Below are positions 32,523-41,801 of a stretch of 64,000 nucleotides of DNA, piece after piece. Below the pieces are notes generated by a model, which was given only the letters and a program-made list of their open reading frames with translations, made no database searches and had not been told where the DNA came from. Each line of letters begins with the position of its first letter. The first letter of the stretch is position 1. The translations under genes were made by a program, and so were the position numbers. The DNA is from Halobacillus halophilus (lineage in GTDB: Bacteria; Bacillota; Bacilli; Bacillales; Halobacillaceae): positions 1 to 64,000 of the forward strand of contig NZ_JAIVAL010000004.1 in the NCBI RefSeq assembly GCF_020171985.1, in the 5' to 3' direction.

Positions 32523-32617
32523 CATTTCATAAAAAAATATAAAACATTCAATAATTTCATCAAATAAGTGCATCGATTTCCGTATTTCTAAAAGGAATAA
32601 ATTGTGTTCCTGAAATG

Positions 32618-32631
32618 TGTGAACGATTACA
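32618..32631. promoter_or_regulatory. LacI-type operator O2
   Basis: TGTGAACGATTACA, same core as O1 with two changes, 109 bp away and next to the end of the LacI gene. Spacing would allow looping. Confidence 0.5.
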
Positions 32632-32652
32632 TGATTGCGTTTTCAATTAGAA

Positions 32653-33642
32653 CTATACACTATCTCGTAAAATTAGTCTATACGTTAGCTCAAATTTCTG
32701 CTCAAGTTTTTCATTCTTTAATTTGGCCAGTAACAGTTCAGCCGCTTGCTGCCCAGCCTTCTTATTAAAGTAATCGATCGTGGTCAGGGAAGGGCTTACA
32801 TATTGAGACATACTGGAAGCTCCTATTCCGACAACAGCCATGTCTTCCGGAATCCGGTAGCCCTGTTCTTTCAAGTACTCCATAGCCCCGATAGCCATTC
32901 GGTCGGTAACGGCATATACCGCACTTGGCCTGTTTTTACCGCTTGCTCGTAAAATCTTCTTCATCTCTTCATAACCGGAATCAATCGAGAAATCCCCTGT
33001 TCCCATCCAGTGGTCCTGGACCACTCCGCCTTCTCTTTCCATTACATCACGAAAAGCCTGTTCTCGCTTAACCCCAACGGAAGGGTCCTCACGGCTGACG
33101 CCTATAAAAGCTATTTTATGGTGGCCTTTATGAATCAGCATATTCGTTAAATCAGCAGATGCATGGTAATCATCATAAACAAGAGACGTTACCTCAGGAA
33201 GATCCTGACCGATCGCCAGAAATGGAAGATCCACGTCACGAATGGTTTGAATCAGTTCATCATTCACATTAGTCGCAAGCAGTATGATTCCATCCACGTG
33301 CCTGCTCTTCAGTAAACGAATGTATTCAATCTCTTTTTTACTGTCCAGTTCTGTATCCGTCAACAGAATCTGAAAGCCTTCTTTAGCTAACACTTCATTA
33401 ATCCCATTCACCACACGAGTCGATGTTTCCGTGCTCAAACGCGGCAGAATAACTCCAATAACGCCTGAACGCTTTGTCCGGAGCGATTTCGCTGATTGGT
33501 TAGGCATATAGCCTGTTTCTTCAACAATTTTCATAATTCTTTTTCGGGCATCTTCACTTACGTACCCACTATTGTTCAAAGCTCTTGAAACGGTAGTCCG
33601 GGAAACGTTGGCCCTTTTTGCGATGTCATTGATTGTTGTCAT
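32653..33642 (-). CDS. LacI-family sugar-responsive repressor (ScrR/CcpA-like)
   Basis: 330-aa repressor. The start is ATG 33642, with GGAGG nine bases upstream; it begins MTTINDIAKRANVSRTTVSR, the canonical LacI helix-turn-helix, then hinge NQSAKSLRTKRSG. The periplasmic-binding-protein-like effector domain follows (GVIGVILPRLSTETS, GIILLATNVNDELI, AVTDRMAIGAMEYL, PSLTTIDYF). It is transcribed toward the PTS gene, with two TGTAATCGATTACA-type operators in between. Local control of sugar uptake is therefore likely. Confidence 0.85.
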   Translation of the reverse strand: MTTINDIAKRANVSRTTVSRALNNSGYVSEDARKRIMKIVEETGYMPNQSAKSLRTKRSGVIGVILPRLSTETSTRVVNGINEVLAKEGFQILLTDTELDSKKEIEYIRLLKSRHVDGIILLATNVNDELIQTIRDVDLPFLAIGQDLPEVTSLVYDDYHASADLTNMLIHKGHHKIAFIGVSREDPSVGVKREQAFRDVMEREGGVVQDHWMGTGDFSIDSGYEEMKKILRASGKNRPSAVYAVTDRMAIGAMEYLKEQGYRIPEDMAVVGIGASSMSQYVSPSLTTIDYFNKKAGQQAAELLLAKLKNEKLEQKFELTYRLILRDSV

Positions 33643-33747
33643 AGGTTTCATCCTCCATGGAATCCTTTTCACATCATATCGTATTGAAAAAATTGGACAT
33701 TGTCTAGCATTTGGTAAAAAGTTTCACTTCAAGCGTTATGATTGCTC

Positions 33748-33784
33748 AAAAAAAAGACCCTGGACTTCATACCCTTCCAGAGTC
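33748..33784 (-). terminator. Rho-independent terminator
   Basis: GACTCTGGA/TCCAGGGTC stem followed by eight T on the minus strand, after the small gene at 33807. Confidence 0.8.
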
Positions 33785-33806
33785 ATGCGCGCTATGTAAC
33801 CCGCTC

Positions 33807-34046
33807 TCAGCTGCCAAGAAGCTCAAGAAAGCGCTGGCGGATTGTACGGTACATATACGTATCCTTATTCATATCCGTTATAATGGAGTAAAAGGCTGTT
33901 TCTGCTTTATACACCGCCTGCTTCCCTTCATCCTTGAATTCTTCCATCTTCCCTTCCACTCCCATCTCTCTGATGATTTGATCGATGACGGCATCATACT
34001 TCCTTAATGAATCAGGAAGCGGACCGGAATATAAACTGTCCATCAT
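33807..34046 (-). CDS. Small helical hypothetical protein
   Basis: 79 aa, charged and predicted helical (SLRKYDAVIDQIIREMGVEG, YMYRTIRQRFLELL). ATG 34046 has GGGGGAAGG upstream and a strong terminator follows the gene. Not recognised. It is soluble, with no signal or membrane segment. Confidence 0.6.
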   Translation of the reverse strand: MMDSLYSGPLPDSLRKYDAVIDQIIREMGVEGKMEEFKDEGKQAVYKAETAFYSIITDMNKDTYMYRTIRQRFLELLGS

Positions 34047-34324
34047 TGCTGCCCTTCCCCCTTTTTATTTTTATAGGTACAATTATTTATATTTTATTTG
34101 TCAAAATAAGTCAAGATACTAAAAATTAATACAATAGTTTCATTTTTGTCGTTTTATGTCGAATAATTAATCAAATTTAATAATTATAGAATTTTTCCTA
34201 TTAATTATCCTCTTTTATTCACTTTTAACTAATAAAAATAGCAAAACACATCTATTGTAAAGTTTTAATAAATATGTAGATTTCCTATCTTTTATAAAAA
34301 TTCGAATCGTCTGAGAATTCACTC
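34047..34324. other. AT-rich intergenic region upstream of hom
   Basis: Very AT-rich, with no ORF, T-box core (AGGGTGG) or other riboswitch element recognised. Confidence 0.5.
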
Positions 34325-34353
34325 TTGTACTTGACTTCCCTTTCCGTTACAAT
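34325..34353 (+). promoter_or_regulatory. Sigma-A promoter of hom-thrC-thrB
   Basis: -35 TTGTAC (34325-34330), 17-bp spacer, -10 TACAAT (34348-34353), about 46 bases before the hom start. Confidence 0.55.
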
Positions 34354-34405
34354 GTCCTTTATATAAAGAATAATGTATATTTCAAGTGGACAAGGAGTGT
34401 GAACG

Positions 34406-35701
34406 ATGAAAAATACCATTACCGTAGGGTTATTAGGTTTAGGGACTGTAGGAAGTGGAGTGATTGAGATTCTCCATGACCATAAGGAGCGTATTCAGCA
34501 CAGAACGGGGTGCGAAGTAACGATTAAGTCCGTATTGGTCAACAATGTCGAGAAACCTCGAGAGCTTCCTGATGGCTCCACAAACCTGACCGATCGATAC
34601 GAAGATATTACCCGCGATCCAGAAATCGATGTAGTTGTAGAGGTGATGGGTGGAATCGATCACACGCTAACCATATTATTAGAAGCGATTCAGCACGGAA
34701 AACACGTGGTAACGGCCAACAAGGATTTAATCGCCCAGCATGGAGCCGAGCTTTTTGCTGCCTGTCAGGAAAGCGGCAGTGATCTTTATTATGAAGCCAG
34801 TGTCGCTGCAGGTGTACCGATTATCCGTTCTATTATGGACGGCCTATCCTCTGACCGCATCACAAAAATGATGGGAATCGTTAATGGAACAACGAACTAT
34901 ATCATGACGAAAATGTCTCAGGACGGCGCTGACTTTGACAGTATATTAAAGGAAGCGCAAGATCTTGGCTTTGCCGAAGCGGATCCAACAGCCGATGTTG
35001 ATGGTCTGGATGCAGCCCGGAAAATGACTATCCTTTCTATCTTAGGATTCTCCATGCCGTTTAATCTGGAAGATGTAGAAGTGAAAGGAATTCGCGGCTT
35101 ATCTCTTTCCGATATTCAATATGCAGAAGAACTTGGCTATCGAATTAAATTAATTGGTATTGCTGAGAATGATGCAAATGGTGTATCTGTAAGCGTAGAA
35201 CCAACCTTCCTGCCCGCGACTCACCCGCTTTCATCCGTAAACGATGAATTTAATGCGGTATATGTGTACGGTGATGCCGTAGGAGAAACCATGTTCTATG
35301 GTCCTGGTGCCGGAAAACTTCCAACTGCAACAGCCGTTGTATCCGATTTAATAGCTGTATTAAAAAATATCCGATTAGGTACAACAGGTACGGCTTACGT
35401 GCAGCCCCAATTCCCTAAGCAAGTTATGCCTAAGGACCAGCAGATGACGAAGAAATATATCCGTCTGCACGTACTTGATCAAACAGGTATGTTAATGGAA
35501 ATCACGAAGATTTTCGCTCAGTACAATATCTCGTTCGACCAAATCATCCAGCGTTCCTATGAAGAAGATGGAGAGCGTGAACTGATGATGGTCACCCATC
35601 AAGTTAGTGAAGAAGACTTTTCACAGGCGATGAAGGAAATCGAAACACATCATTCCGTGAAAAGTGTTGAAAGTATTTTTAGAGTAGAAGGGGGCAGCTA
35701 A
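34406..35701 (+). CDS. hom: Homoserine dehydrogenase
   Basis: 431-aa NAD(P)H-dependent enzyme reducing aspartate semialdehyde to homoserine, the branch step to threonine and methionine. It has an N-terminal Rossmann fold ([12 protein letters not shown]), the substrate domain with [34 protein letters not shown] and [11 protein letters not shown], and a C-terminal ACT domain ([20 protein letters not shown]) that normally gives feedback control by threonine. ATG 34406 has AAGGAG upstream. It is the first gene of the operon, with thrC one base downstream. Confidence 0.95.
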   Translation: MKNTITVGLLGLGTVGSGVIEILHDHKERIQHRTGCEVTIKSVLVNNVEKPRELPDGSTNLTDRYEDITRDPEIDVVVEVMGGIDHTLTILLEAIQHGKHVVTANKDLIAQHGAELFAACQESGSDLYYEASVAAGVPIIRSIMDGLSSDRITKMMGIVNGTTNYIMTKMSQDGADFDSILKEAQDLGFAEADPTADVDGLDAARKMTILSILGFSMPFNLEDVEVKGIRGLSLSDIQYAEELGYRIKLIGIAENDANGVSVSVEPTFLPATHPLSSVNDEFNAVYVYGDAVGETMFYGPGAGKLPTATAVVSDLIAVLKNIRLGTTGTAYVQPQFPKQVMPKDQQMTKKYIRLHVLDQTGMLMEITKIFAQYNISFDQIIQRSYEEDGERELMMVTHQVSEEDFSQAMKEIETHHSVKSVESIFRVEGGS

Positions 35702-35702
35702 G

Positions 35703-36758
35703 ATGTGGCAAGGACTGCTTCATCATTATCGTGAATTTCTTCCCGTAACCGATCAGACACCGAATCTTTCTTTACAGGAAGGTAATACTCCCCTTTTATC
35801 CATACCGACGATTTCAAAGGAGTATGGAATTGAAGGCTATGTAAAAATTGAAGGCGCCAATCCGACCGGTTCATTTAAGGACCGCGGGATGGTCATGGCG
35901 ATGGCCAAAGCAATTGAAGAAGGCTCCAAAGCTGTCATTTGCGCGTCAACCGGCAACACTTCTGCCTCTGCGGCAGCCTTTGCCGCCCGCGCCGGCCTTC
36001 GTTGTATTGTGGTCATCCCTGATGGCAAAATCGCCCAGGGTAAACTCGCCCAGGCGGTCATGTATGGTGCTGAGATTTTTTCCATAAAAGGTAATTTTGA
36101 TCAGGCGTTGAAAATGGTAAGAGAAATCGCTGAAAAGGAACCGGTCACGCTCGTAAACTCTTTGAATCCTTATCGGATTGAGGGACAGAAAACCGGAGCC
36201 TTTGAAGTGTGTGATGCCTTAGGTGAAGCCCCTGATGTATTATCGATTCCGATTGGAAATGCAGGCAATATTACTGCCTATTGGCGCGGATTTCAGGTGT
36301 ATAATGAAAAATACGGCCATCAGCTTCCAAGGATGATGGGCTTTCAAGCAAGCGGTGCAGCAGCCATCGTCCGGAATCAGGTCATTGAAGACCCGGAGAC
36401 GCTTGCCACTGCCATTCGAATTGGAAATCCTGCAAGCTGGGATAAAGCGATTCAGGTTAAAGAGGAATCCGGCGGCTTAATTGACGAAGTAACGGATGAT
36501 GAAATTGTAGAAGCGTATCAGCTTCTGGCTCAAAAAGAAGGCGTATTTGCTGAACCTGCCTCTTGTGCGTCGATTGCAGGTATGCTTAAAAAAGTGAAGA
36601 GCGGCGAAATTCCACAAGGATCAAAAGTTGTTCACGTTCTTACCGGAAATGGACTGAAGGATCCAGCGGCCGCGATTGATACAAGTCCGGTCAAACCCAC
36701 GGTCATTGAAAATGATATTGACCAGTTTGCCGAGGCCATCTCAGGAGTACGCTCATGA
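35703..36758 (+). CDS. thrC: Threonine synthase
   Basis: 351-aa PLP enzyme making threonine from O-phosphohomoserine. The PLP lysine is in [11 protein letters not shown] (near residue 60), the Asn contact in [19 protein letters not shown], the glycine loop in [12 protein letters not shown] and the C-terminal [12 protein letters not shown]. It follows hom by one base and overlaps thrB by 4 bp, so translation of the three genes is coupled. Confidence 0.95.
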   Translation: MWQGLLHHYREFLPVTDQTPNLSLQEGNTPLLSIPTISKEYGIEGYVKIEGANPTGSFKDRGMVMAMAKAIEEGSKAVICASTGNTSASAAAFAARAGLRCIVVIPDGKIAQGKLAQAVMYGAEIFSIKGNFDQALKMVREIAEKEPVTLVNSLNPYRIEGQKTGAFEVCDALGEAPDVLSIPIGNAGNITAYWRGFQVYNEKYGHQLPRMMGFQASGAAAIVRNQVIEDPETLATAIRIGNPASWDKAIQVKEESGGLIDEVTDDEIVEAYQLLAQKEGVFAEPASCASIAGMLKKVKSGEIPQGSKVVHVLTGNGLKDPAAAIDTSPVKPTVIENDIDQFAEAISGVRS

Positions 36759-37678
36759 GTACATTTCAAATCCGGGTACCCGCAACTTCCGCTAATCTAG
36801 GACCAGGATTTGACTCCATCGGCATTGCTCTCTCCAAGTACGTCACGCTAAAGTGTCAGCCTGCAGATAAGTGGTCGTTCGGAGTGCCTGAGGAGGATCA
36901 GCCTCATATCCCGTCCGGAAAAGATAATTTAATTTATATGACGGCCATCTATACAGCAACAGCTTACGGATATGAAGAACTGCCGCCGTACCATGTGGAT
37001 TTGATCAATGACGTGCCGATCGCCCGTGGCCTTGGGAGTTCCTCTACAGCCGTTGTAGGTGGAATTGAACTTGCGAATCAACTTCTGAACCTTGAGCTTA
37101 GCCGCTATGAAAAATTACAGCTTGCCTGTTCCATTGAAGGCCATCCGGATAACGTCGCCCCGGCTATTTACGGAGGAATTATGGTTTCAAGCTATGACGG
37201 GGACCATTTAGATTTTGTCCAGTTCACGAAAGGACTCGATGACCTGACGTGGCTTGCGATCGTTCCTGACTTCCATCTGGAAACGGAAAAAGCACGCAGT
37301 CTGCTGCCTCAGGAAATCAGTTACAAGCAGGGCGTTCATGCCAGTGGTACGGCCAATGTACTCGTTGCAGCTCTAGCTGAACAAAACTGGGAACTGGCTG
37401 GGAAAATGATGATGAAAGATCAGTGGCACCAGCCTTACCGCAAAGAGTTAATTCCTGATTTTGATGCCATATCCGTCAAAGTGAAGGAACTGAATGCAGT
37501 CGGAATGTATATAAGCGGCGCAGGTCCAACCATGATTGCTTTATTTGAACAATTAAGCGATGATAAACTTGTTCTTCTGCAGAAAGAACTTCCCGCCTAT
37601 CAGGTCGAAGCTTTACAAGTAGATAGCCACGGATTGGAAGTGACTTCTCCCAGTCTTCCAAGCGGACAAGCTAAGTAA
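36755..37678 (+). CDS. thrB: Homoserine kinase
   Basis: 307-aa GHMP kinase that phosphorylates homoserine for ThrC. Motifs: [19 protein letters not shown] (N-terminal), the ATP loop [19 protein letters not shown] near residue 90, [13 protein letters not shown], and the C-terminal [17 protein letters not shown] 36755 lies within the end of thrC (ATGA overlap). It is the last gene of the threonine operon. Confidence 0.95.
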   Translation: MSTFQIRVPATSANLGPGFDSIGIALSKYVTLKCQPADKWSFGVPEEDQPHIPSGKDNLIYMTAIYTATAYGYEELPPYHVDLINDVPIARGLGSSSTAVVGGIELANQLLNLELSRYEKLQLACSIEGHPDNVAPAIYGGIMVSSYDGDHLDFVQFTKGLDDLTWLAIVPDFHLETEKARSLLPQEISYKQGVHASGTANVLVAALAEQNWELAGKMMMKDQWHQPYRKELIPDFDAISVKVKELNAVGMYISGAGPTMIALFEQLSDDKLVLLQKELPAYQVEALQVDSHGLEVTSPSLPSGQAK

Positions 37679-37712
37679 AAGATCCCGGTGATTTAACCAT
37701 CACCGGGATCTT
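37679..37712 (+). terminator. Terminator of hom-thrC-thrB
   Basis: AAGATCCCGGTGAT and its complement around TTAACC, directly after the thrB stop. The T tract is weak (CTGTGTTT). Confidence 0.65.
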
Positions 37713-37777
37713 CTGTGTTTGTTAAATTGGGTCAAGGCATGCTTGTGGATTTTAATAAGAGATCTATTAAACAAACG

Positions 37778-38315
37778 GACCGGATTGTGGAAGACTCGAT
37801 TTCGAGATATTGGGTTGTGCTGAAGGTCATGCGGGGGACGATTCGCTTTCCGTGGGCATGTGATAAGCTTCCTCAGGCTTCGCCTTCCGGGATCTTACCA
37901 ATCATGTTCATCCACAGGAGTCTTCAACGTCCCCTCCGGACCTTGACAAATCAAAAGCTCGAAACCACTTCAAACATCACCTGCGTTATGAGGAATTAGA
38001 CCATGTGGTTTTGTACCTGTTTTCAAGATGTAACGATGCGCAATAACCTGTCATCACACCATTTAATACAGATTAAGGATGAGAACTTTCCTCTTCTGGA
38101 AGGGTCCGTTTGCAAAATCATAGTTGGGTTGGTGGGGAAATGATGAGACTCCCGTGGGAGAAGGATCTAGGGGAGACCCCGCAGGGAGTAAAAACGACTG
38201 AGGAGGCTCACCAGTTCCCCCACAGGAAAGCGAGTTATTTCCCCACCAACCCTCATCCTCATTTTAGTAACGGGCCCAACTATCTTGAATTCAAGTCTCC
38301 CAGTATCGGGAGCTT
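37778..38315. repeat. MITE-like dispersed repeat, copy E (complete)
   Basis: About 538 bp. Left end TTGTGGAAGACTCGATTTCG, inverted left module (37829-37942), right module (38130-38245), right end ATCTTGAATTCAAGTCTC then CCAGTATCGGGAGC. It fills the gap between the convergent threonine operon and the vanZ-like gene. Confidence 0.75.
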
Positions 38316-38335
38316 ATCTTTACTATCACAGAGAT

Positions 38336-38818
38336 TTAACGAAATTTTTTATAGAAAATAGTTAACAGGACTACGCCTGTCAGTCCCCCGGCTGTATCGA
38401 TCATCACATCTCCTATGTATGGGGTCCGGTTCGGTGTCAGGGACTGGTGAAATTCGTCAAACGCAGCATAGCTGACGGTTATAACAAGCGCGTACAGCAG
38501 CTCCTTGCCAAACGGTAGACGCCATCTTTGGTGGATGGCATTCCATAAAGTTACCATAAGCAAAAAGAACATGCCGAAATGAGCGGACTTCCGAATAAAA
38601 AATTCAATAACACCATCGATCCCTTGCGCTTCCACACTCACTTCTTCTCCGTGGTAACTGATGTGAATAAGCTCCACCAGAGGACGCAGCCATTCAATGG
38701 GGATCCATTGATTCATTGCTGGTTTAATATTTTGTTCTTCATATGGTTGAGAAGAAAAAACAAATAATATAATCATAATTATAATGGGTAATAGTTGATA
38801 AATGGCATTTTTAAACAT
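38336..38818 (-). CDS. VanZ-family membrane protein
   Basis: 160 aa with four hydrophobic segments. VanZ signatures are FFIRKSAHFGMFFLLM in the middle and YAAFDEFHQSLTPNR followed by GDVMIDTAGGLTGV near the end. Members are small membrane proteins; VanZ itself gives low-level teicoplanin resistance, but most chromosomal homologues have no known role. It is a monocistronic gene. Confidence 0.85.
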   Translation of the reverse strand: MFKNAIYQLLPIIIMIILFVFSSQPYEEQNIKPAMNQWIPIEWLRPLVELIHISYHGEEVSVEAQGIDGVIEFFIRKSAHFGMFFLLMVTLWNAIHQRWRLPFGKELLYALVITVSYAAFDEFHQSLTPNRTPYIGDVMIDTAGGLTGVVLLTIFYKKFR

Positions 38819-38971
38819 ATCATTACACTTCCTGTTTTCTTTTGTACCTTTCTATATTAATAGTTTACTATACTATTCACTATTAAAAACATTAATTAAT
38901 ATTTCACACTATTAAAAGTCAGTAATTTTGTATACAATATATTTGTAGATTAGAAAAAAGGGGATTTTTAC

Positions 38972-39346
38972 ATGGCGAAGAGAAGCAAACAATATGATTA
39001 TGACCTGAGTGAAGTAAAGCGGTTAATCGGTGAAACGGATAAAAACTATCGCGAAATCTCTGCTGAGACTGGCTGCCCTTACGCTAGTGTGGTCTATCAC
39101 GGCCGAAAAATACGCGGCCGGGTAAACCGTATGCATAACCAGCAGGACAGTGAAGAGAAGGAGAACATCGTCCTTCCTATTACGGAAGAAACTGAAGAGA
39201 CACCGACCATGATGTCTGGCGGGACAGCATTAAGTATCTCTCGGAATGATGTACACATTCAGGATGCCGAGCAGGAAGCTGTGAAAATGATTAAAGCAGC
39301 GAAAGCATTAGGATTAAGCAAAATCAATATAACCATAGAAAAATAA
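38972..39346 (+). CDS. Helix-turn-helix-like hypothetical protein
   Basis: 124 aa. The N-terminal third is basic and contains a likely helix-turn-helix (LSEVKRLIGETDKNYREISA then ETGCPYASVVYHGRKIRGRV). The middle is an acidic linker, and the C-terminal third is a mixed region (AEQEAVKMIKAAKALGLSKI) ending in a beta strand. ATG 38972 has AAAAGGGG upstream. It is convergent with the sigma-like gene and shares the terminator between them. The family is unknown. Confidence 0.55.
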   Translation: MAKRSKQYDYDLSEVKRLIGETDKNYREISAETGCPYASVVYHGRKIRGRVNRMHNQQDSEEKENIVLPITEETEETPTMMSGGTALSISRNDVHIQDAEQEAVKMIKAAKALGLSKINITIEK

Positions 39347-39353
39347 TCTTCCG

Positions 39354-39878
39354 TTAAGCCCTGGCGTATTTCTCCAGGGCTTTTCTATTGAATATTGAAC
39401 TATTTTCCAGTCTCTTCCTGGCATGCCGTCCCCAGTTCTTAACCGCATCTCTCGTCACACCCTCCCTGACGGCAATTTGATCAACCGAGAAATCATGGAT
39501 AATCGAGTAATAAATCCATTTCCACTGATTATCGGTAAGCAGCGCTCGAATACTTTTCCATAGATAGGGATCCATCACGACATCCTCAACTTGATAGAGC
39601 TGCATATGGATTACATGATCCTGGAACCGTTCTTCAGCTTCCACCGTCCGGTTATCTTTTCTTATTTTATCAATTAGTGCATTGTGAATCTTCCAATTGA
39701 TATAAGAACTAAGAGTACCCGCATTCTCATCATATGTATCGTAAGCCTGCCACAGGACATAGAGCCCCTCAGCGAAAAAATCACCGTTACGATCAATAAT
39801 GTTCAGTTTTCTAATATGGTAATAGATTAATCGTTTATATTCGTCTACTACTTCTGCAAAATCATGATTCTTTATCAT
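39354..39878 (-). CDS. Sigma-70-family sigma-factor-like protein
   Basis: 174 aa from ATG 39878; a TTG at 39956 would add 26 residues but lacks a ribosome site. A region-2-like segment reads FFAEGLYVLWQAYDTYDENA then LSSYINWKIHNALIDKIRKD (core-binding and -10 helices). The C-terminal half reads NQWKWIYYSIIHDFSVDQIA then VREGVTRDAVKNWGRHARKRL, a region-4-type helix-turn-helix. It resembles small alternative or phage-type sigma factors. No anti-sigma gene is adjacent. The last codons double as part of the terminator stem of the convergent gene. Confidence 0.65.
   Translation of the reverse strand: MIKNHDFAEVVDEYKRLIYYHIRKLNIIDRNGDFFAEGLYVLWQAYDTYDENAGTLSSYINWKIHNALIDKIRKDNRTVEAEERFQDHVIHMQLYQVEDVVMDPYLWKSIRALLTDNQWKWIYYSIIHDFSVDQIAVREGVTRDAVKNWGRHARKRLENSSIFNRKALEKYARA
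39356..39384 (+). terminator. Rho-independent terminator of the HTH gene
   Basis: AAGCCCTGG/CCAGGGCTT stem followed by TTC. It lies within the 3' end of the convergent sigma-like gene. Confidence 0.7.
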
Positions 39879-40110
39879 GGATGGCACCCGCTTTCGATTT
39901 TTAATTTCACAATTATAATCGAGAGAAAATTGGATTTTGGTGTCATTTTTTTGCAAAGTTTTTTAATTTTTAACAAAAATCGAGGTCTAAAATTGATTTT
40001 TTAATCATATTCATTCTATTTTTTATACTTCTTCCTAAAGCATTCCTATGTTTATGTTTTAGCGAATTAGGCAATTGAATAGTTAAATGATAAATACGGA
40101 GGCGTTATTT

Positions 40111-40392
40111 TTGAATTCGCCACGGTCTTTATATCCTCTTGTTCGCATCTGGCTGGATGGAACCCCCACTACCTTCATGCATGCCTTTTTTGAAAAGCTT
40201 GCTTATGAGTGGATTGTAGAAATTGTGAACCCTTATCCCTTGCCGCTTATGGAAAATAAAGAATACGTGATGTATTTATCTTTTGAAATGGATGATGGAA
40301 CGACGTATTCTTCACTTGCGATCCAATCTTATACGATGGAACAGGGAAATGAGTTTACCGTCTATCGCTTTTTTATGTATCCTCATCTCTAA
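40111..40392 (+). CDS. Small hypothetical protein
   Basis: 93 aa, soluble, rich in aromatic residues (WLDGTPTTFMHAFFEKLAYE, EYVMYLSFEMDDGTTYSS, FTVYRFFMYPHL), predicted alpha+beta. The start is TTG 40111, nine bases after ACGGAGG; the in-frame ATG at 40087 would place that site inside the gene. Not recognised. Confidence 0.6.
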   Translation: MNSPRSLYPLVRIWLDGTPTTFMHAFFEKLAYEWIVEIVNPYPLPLMENKEYVMYLSFEMDDGTTYSSLAIQSYTMEQGNEFTVYRFFMYPHL

Positions 40393-40394
40393 AA

Positions 40395-40420
40395 CCACCT
40401 CGACTGCGGGGGCTTTTTTT
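40395..40420 (+). terminator. Rho-independent terminator
   Basis: CCTCG/CGGGG stem with a 4-nt loop followed by CTTTTTTT, right after the stop at 40392. Confidence 0.65.
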
Positions 40421-40477
40421 CAAACGTTCATCTAATGTTATACTGAAGGAGACGTTTATGAAGAAAGGAAGAGACCC

Positions 40478-40648
40478 GTGTCTTATCTATTGTTCACCTT
40501 GTTCTTTGTCGGCTATTTGCTTGTTGGGGCTTTCACCGATCTGGTGGAACTTTCCTCCCTTGCGACGGTTATATCGGTAGCCCTAATTTGTACAAACTTG
40601 TATTTGTTCATTAAATCCAGACAGAACACGGATAAAGAAGAAACATAA
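40478..40648 (+). CDS. Small two-segment membrane protein
   Basis: 56 codons from GTG 40478 with AAAGGAAG upstream. It has two hydrophobic stretches (SYLLFTLFFVGYLLVGAF and LATVISVALICTNLYLFI) separated by a short acidic loop, and a charged tail (KSRQNTDKEET). A strong terminator follows directly. An ATG in another frame at 40458 has a good ribosome site but opens a Cys/Pro-rich frame that is less protein-like. Confidence 0.5.
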   Translation: MSYLLFTLFFVGYLLVGAFTDLVELSSLATVISVALICTNLYLFIKSRQNTDKEET

Positions 40649-40650
40649 AC

Positions 40651-40686
40651 AAAAAGTCCCGCCAGCAACTGGCAGGACTTTTTTTT
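40651..40686 (+). terminator. Bidirectional rho-independent terminator
   Basis: AAAAAGTCC-GCCAG / CTGGC-GGACTTTTT stem with T runs on both strands, between the small membrane protein and the convergent AEC gene. Confidence 0.8.
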
Positions 40687-41581
40687 ACGTTAATATTGTG
40701 AGGGTAATCGGAATCGTAACGACACTTAGCAGTGTTGTGATTAAGGTAATGCTTGAAACGAGCTCGGGCTTTGAGTCAAACTGCACGGCATACATCGTCG
40801 TCGTAGCTGCTGACGGCATAGCTGCCGAAACGATAAGGACGCTCGCCATCATGTCATTCATAGGCAGAATGACCGTTAAGGCCCAGGCGATCAACGGCGA
40901 ACCCGCTAACCTCAGCACAGCCGCATACGAAATCTTACTCCAGTCCAAATTTTTAACGGTTATGTTCGCAAGCTGCATGCCCAGGAGAATCATAATAGAT
41001 GGAATCGTCGCGTCCCCGACCAGCTGGATGCTGGACATGAGATTATCCGACACGGGGATCGATGCATATTTAAATAGCAGCGCAACCCAGACGGCATGGG
41101 TCGGCGGCATTTTGAGAACGGTTTTCAGAGCCATCCCAATACCAGCACCGCCTTTTGCCGCATAATAGACCCCGAAGAAATTCATGACGATCTGCTGGAG
41201 AACCATATACGACACGGAATAAACGAAGCCGGCATCACCAAAAGCGAAAAGGACAATAGGTGCTCCGTAATTCCCAGCGTTCATAAAAGCGGTGGAGAGA
41301 ATCAATCCACTTTCTGTCGGTGTATCAAAGCTGAATACCTTAGCAGCGATTTTGTTTAAAGCCAATATGGAGAACAATAATAAAACAGAAAAGATAACCA
41401 TCATTAAATAACTTTGATTAAACTCCGCTTCATAGAAGGTTTTGAATACCAGACAGGGAAGCATGATGTATAGGGTTACGGTAGATATCGATTTTATTTC
41501 TAAATGTAAGATTTTTTGCAAGGCGTATCCTGCGAAAAACACGAGAATGACAGGAAGAACAACTTGGAAGAATATCGTCAT
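40685..41581 (-). CDS. AEC-family (auxin efflux carrier-type) transporter
   Basis: 298-aa membrane transporter with about 10 segments and the 5+5 layout of AEC/BART carriers (VVLPVILVFFAGYALQK, TLYIMLPCLVF, STAFMNAGNYGAPIVLFAFG, MILLGMQLANI, SAAMPSAATTTMYAVQF). Members move organic anions such as malate, or amino-acid derivatives; the substrate is not predictable. It is a monocistronic gene sharing the region upstream with the RAYT gene. Confidence 0.8.
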   Translation of the reverse strand: MTIFFQVVLPVILVFFAGYALQKILHLEIKSISTVTLYIMLPCLVFKTFYEAEFNQSYLMMVIFSVLLLFSILALNKIAAKVFSFDTPTESGLILSTAFMNAGNYGAPIVLFAFGDAGFVYSVSYMVLQQIVMNFFGVYYAAKGGAGIGMALKTVLKMPPTHAVWVALLFKYASIPVSDNLMSSIQLVGDATIPSIMILLGMQLANITVKNLDWSKISYAAVLRLAGSPLIAWALTVILPMNDMMASVLIVSAAMPSAATTTMYAVQFDSKPELVSSITLITTLLSVVTIPITLTILT

Positions 41582-41670
41582 TATTAAACCTCCTGCTGCG
41601 ACAATACTAGATTACAATTTAATTAGTTTACCAGAAAAATGATAGATTCCATAACCTAACGATTAACCAA

Positions 41671-41721
41671 AACCTGTCACCTCAGGTCATCCATAATCTG
41701 GATGACCTGAGGTGACAGGTT
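41671..41721. repeat. REP-like palindrome 1, upstream of RAYT
   Basis: 51-nt palindrome (25+1+25). The core is CACCTCAGGTCATCC...GGATGACCTGAGGTG and the outer arms are extended by AACCTGT/ACAGGTT, with TTTTT just after. There is one mismatch near the centre. It lies 81 bases before the RAYT start. Confidence 0.85.
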
Positions 41722-41801
41722 TTTCCATTAGAGGGAAGAAGGATTATATCATCGGTACAGCGAATAACAAGTATTGGAAATATAATTGAAAGGAAGATCT
41801 T

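Noticed and set aside
34047-34405. Threonine-responsive T-box or riboswitch before hom
   Set aside because: No AGGGTGG T-box core, specifier stem or terminator was found; only an AT-rich stretch and a plain promoter.
40458-40580. Alternative ORF from ATG 40458 in another frame, with a good GAAGGAG site
   Set aside because: Its Cys/Pro/Trp-rich translation looks random, whereas the GTG 40478 frame gives a coherent two-helix membrane protein followed by a terminator.
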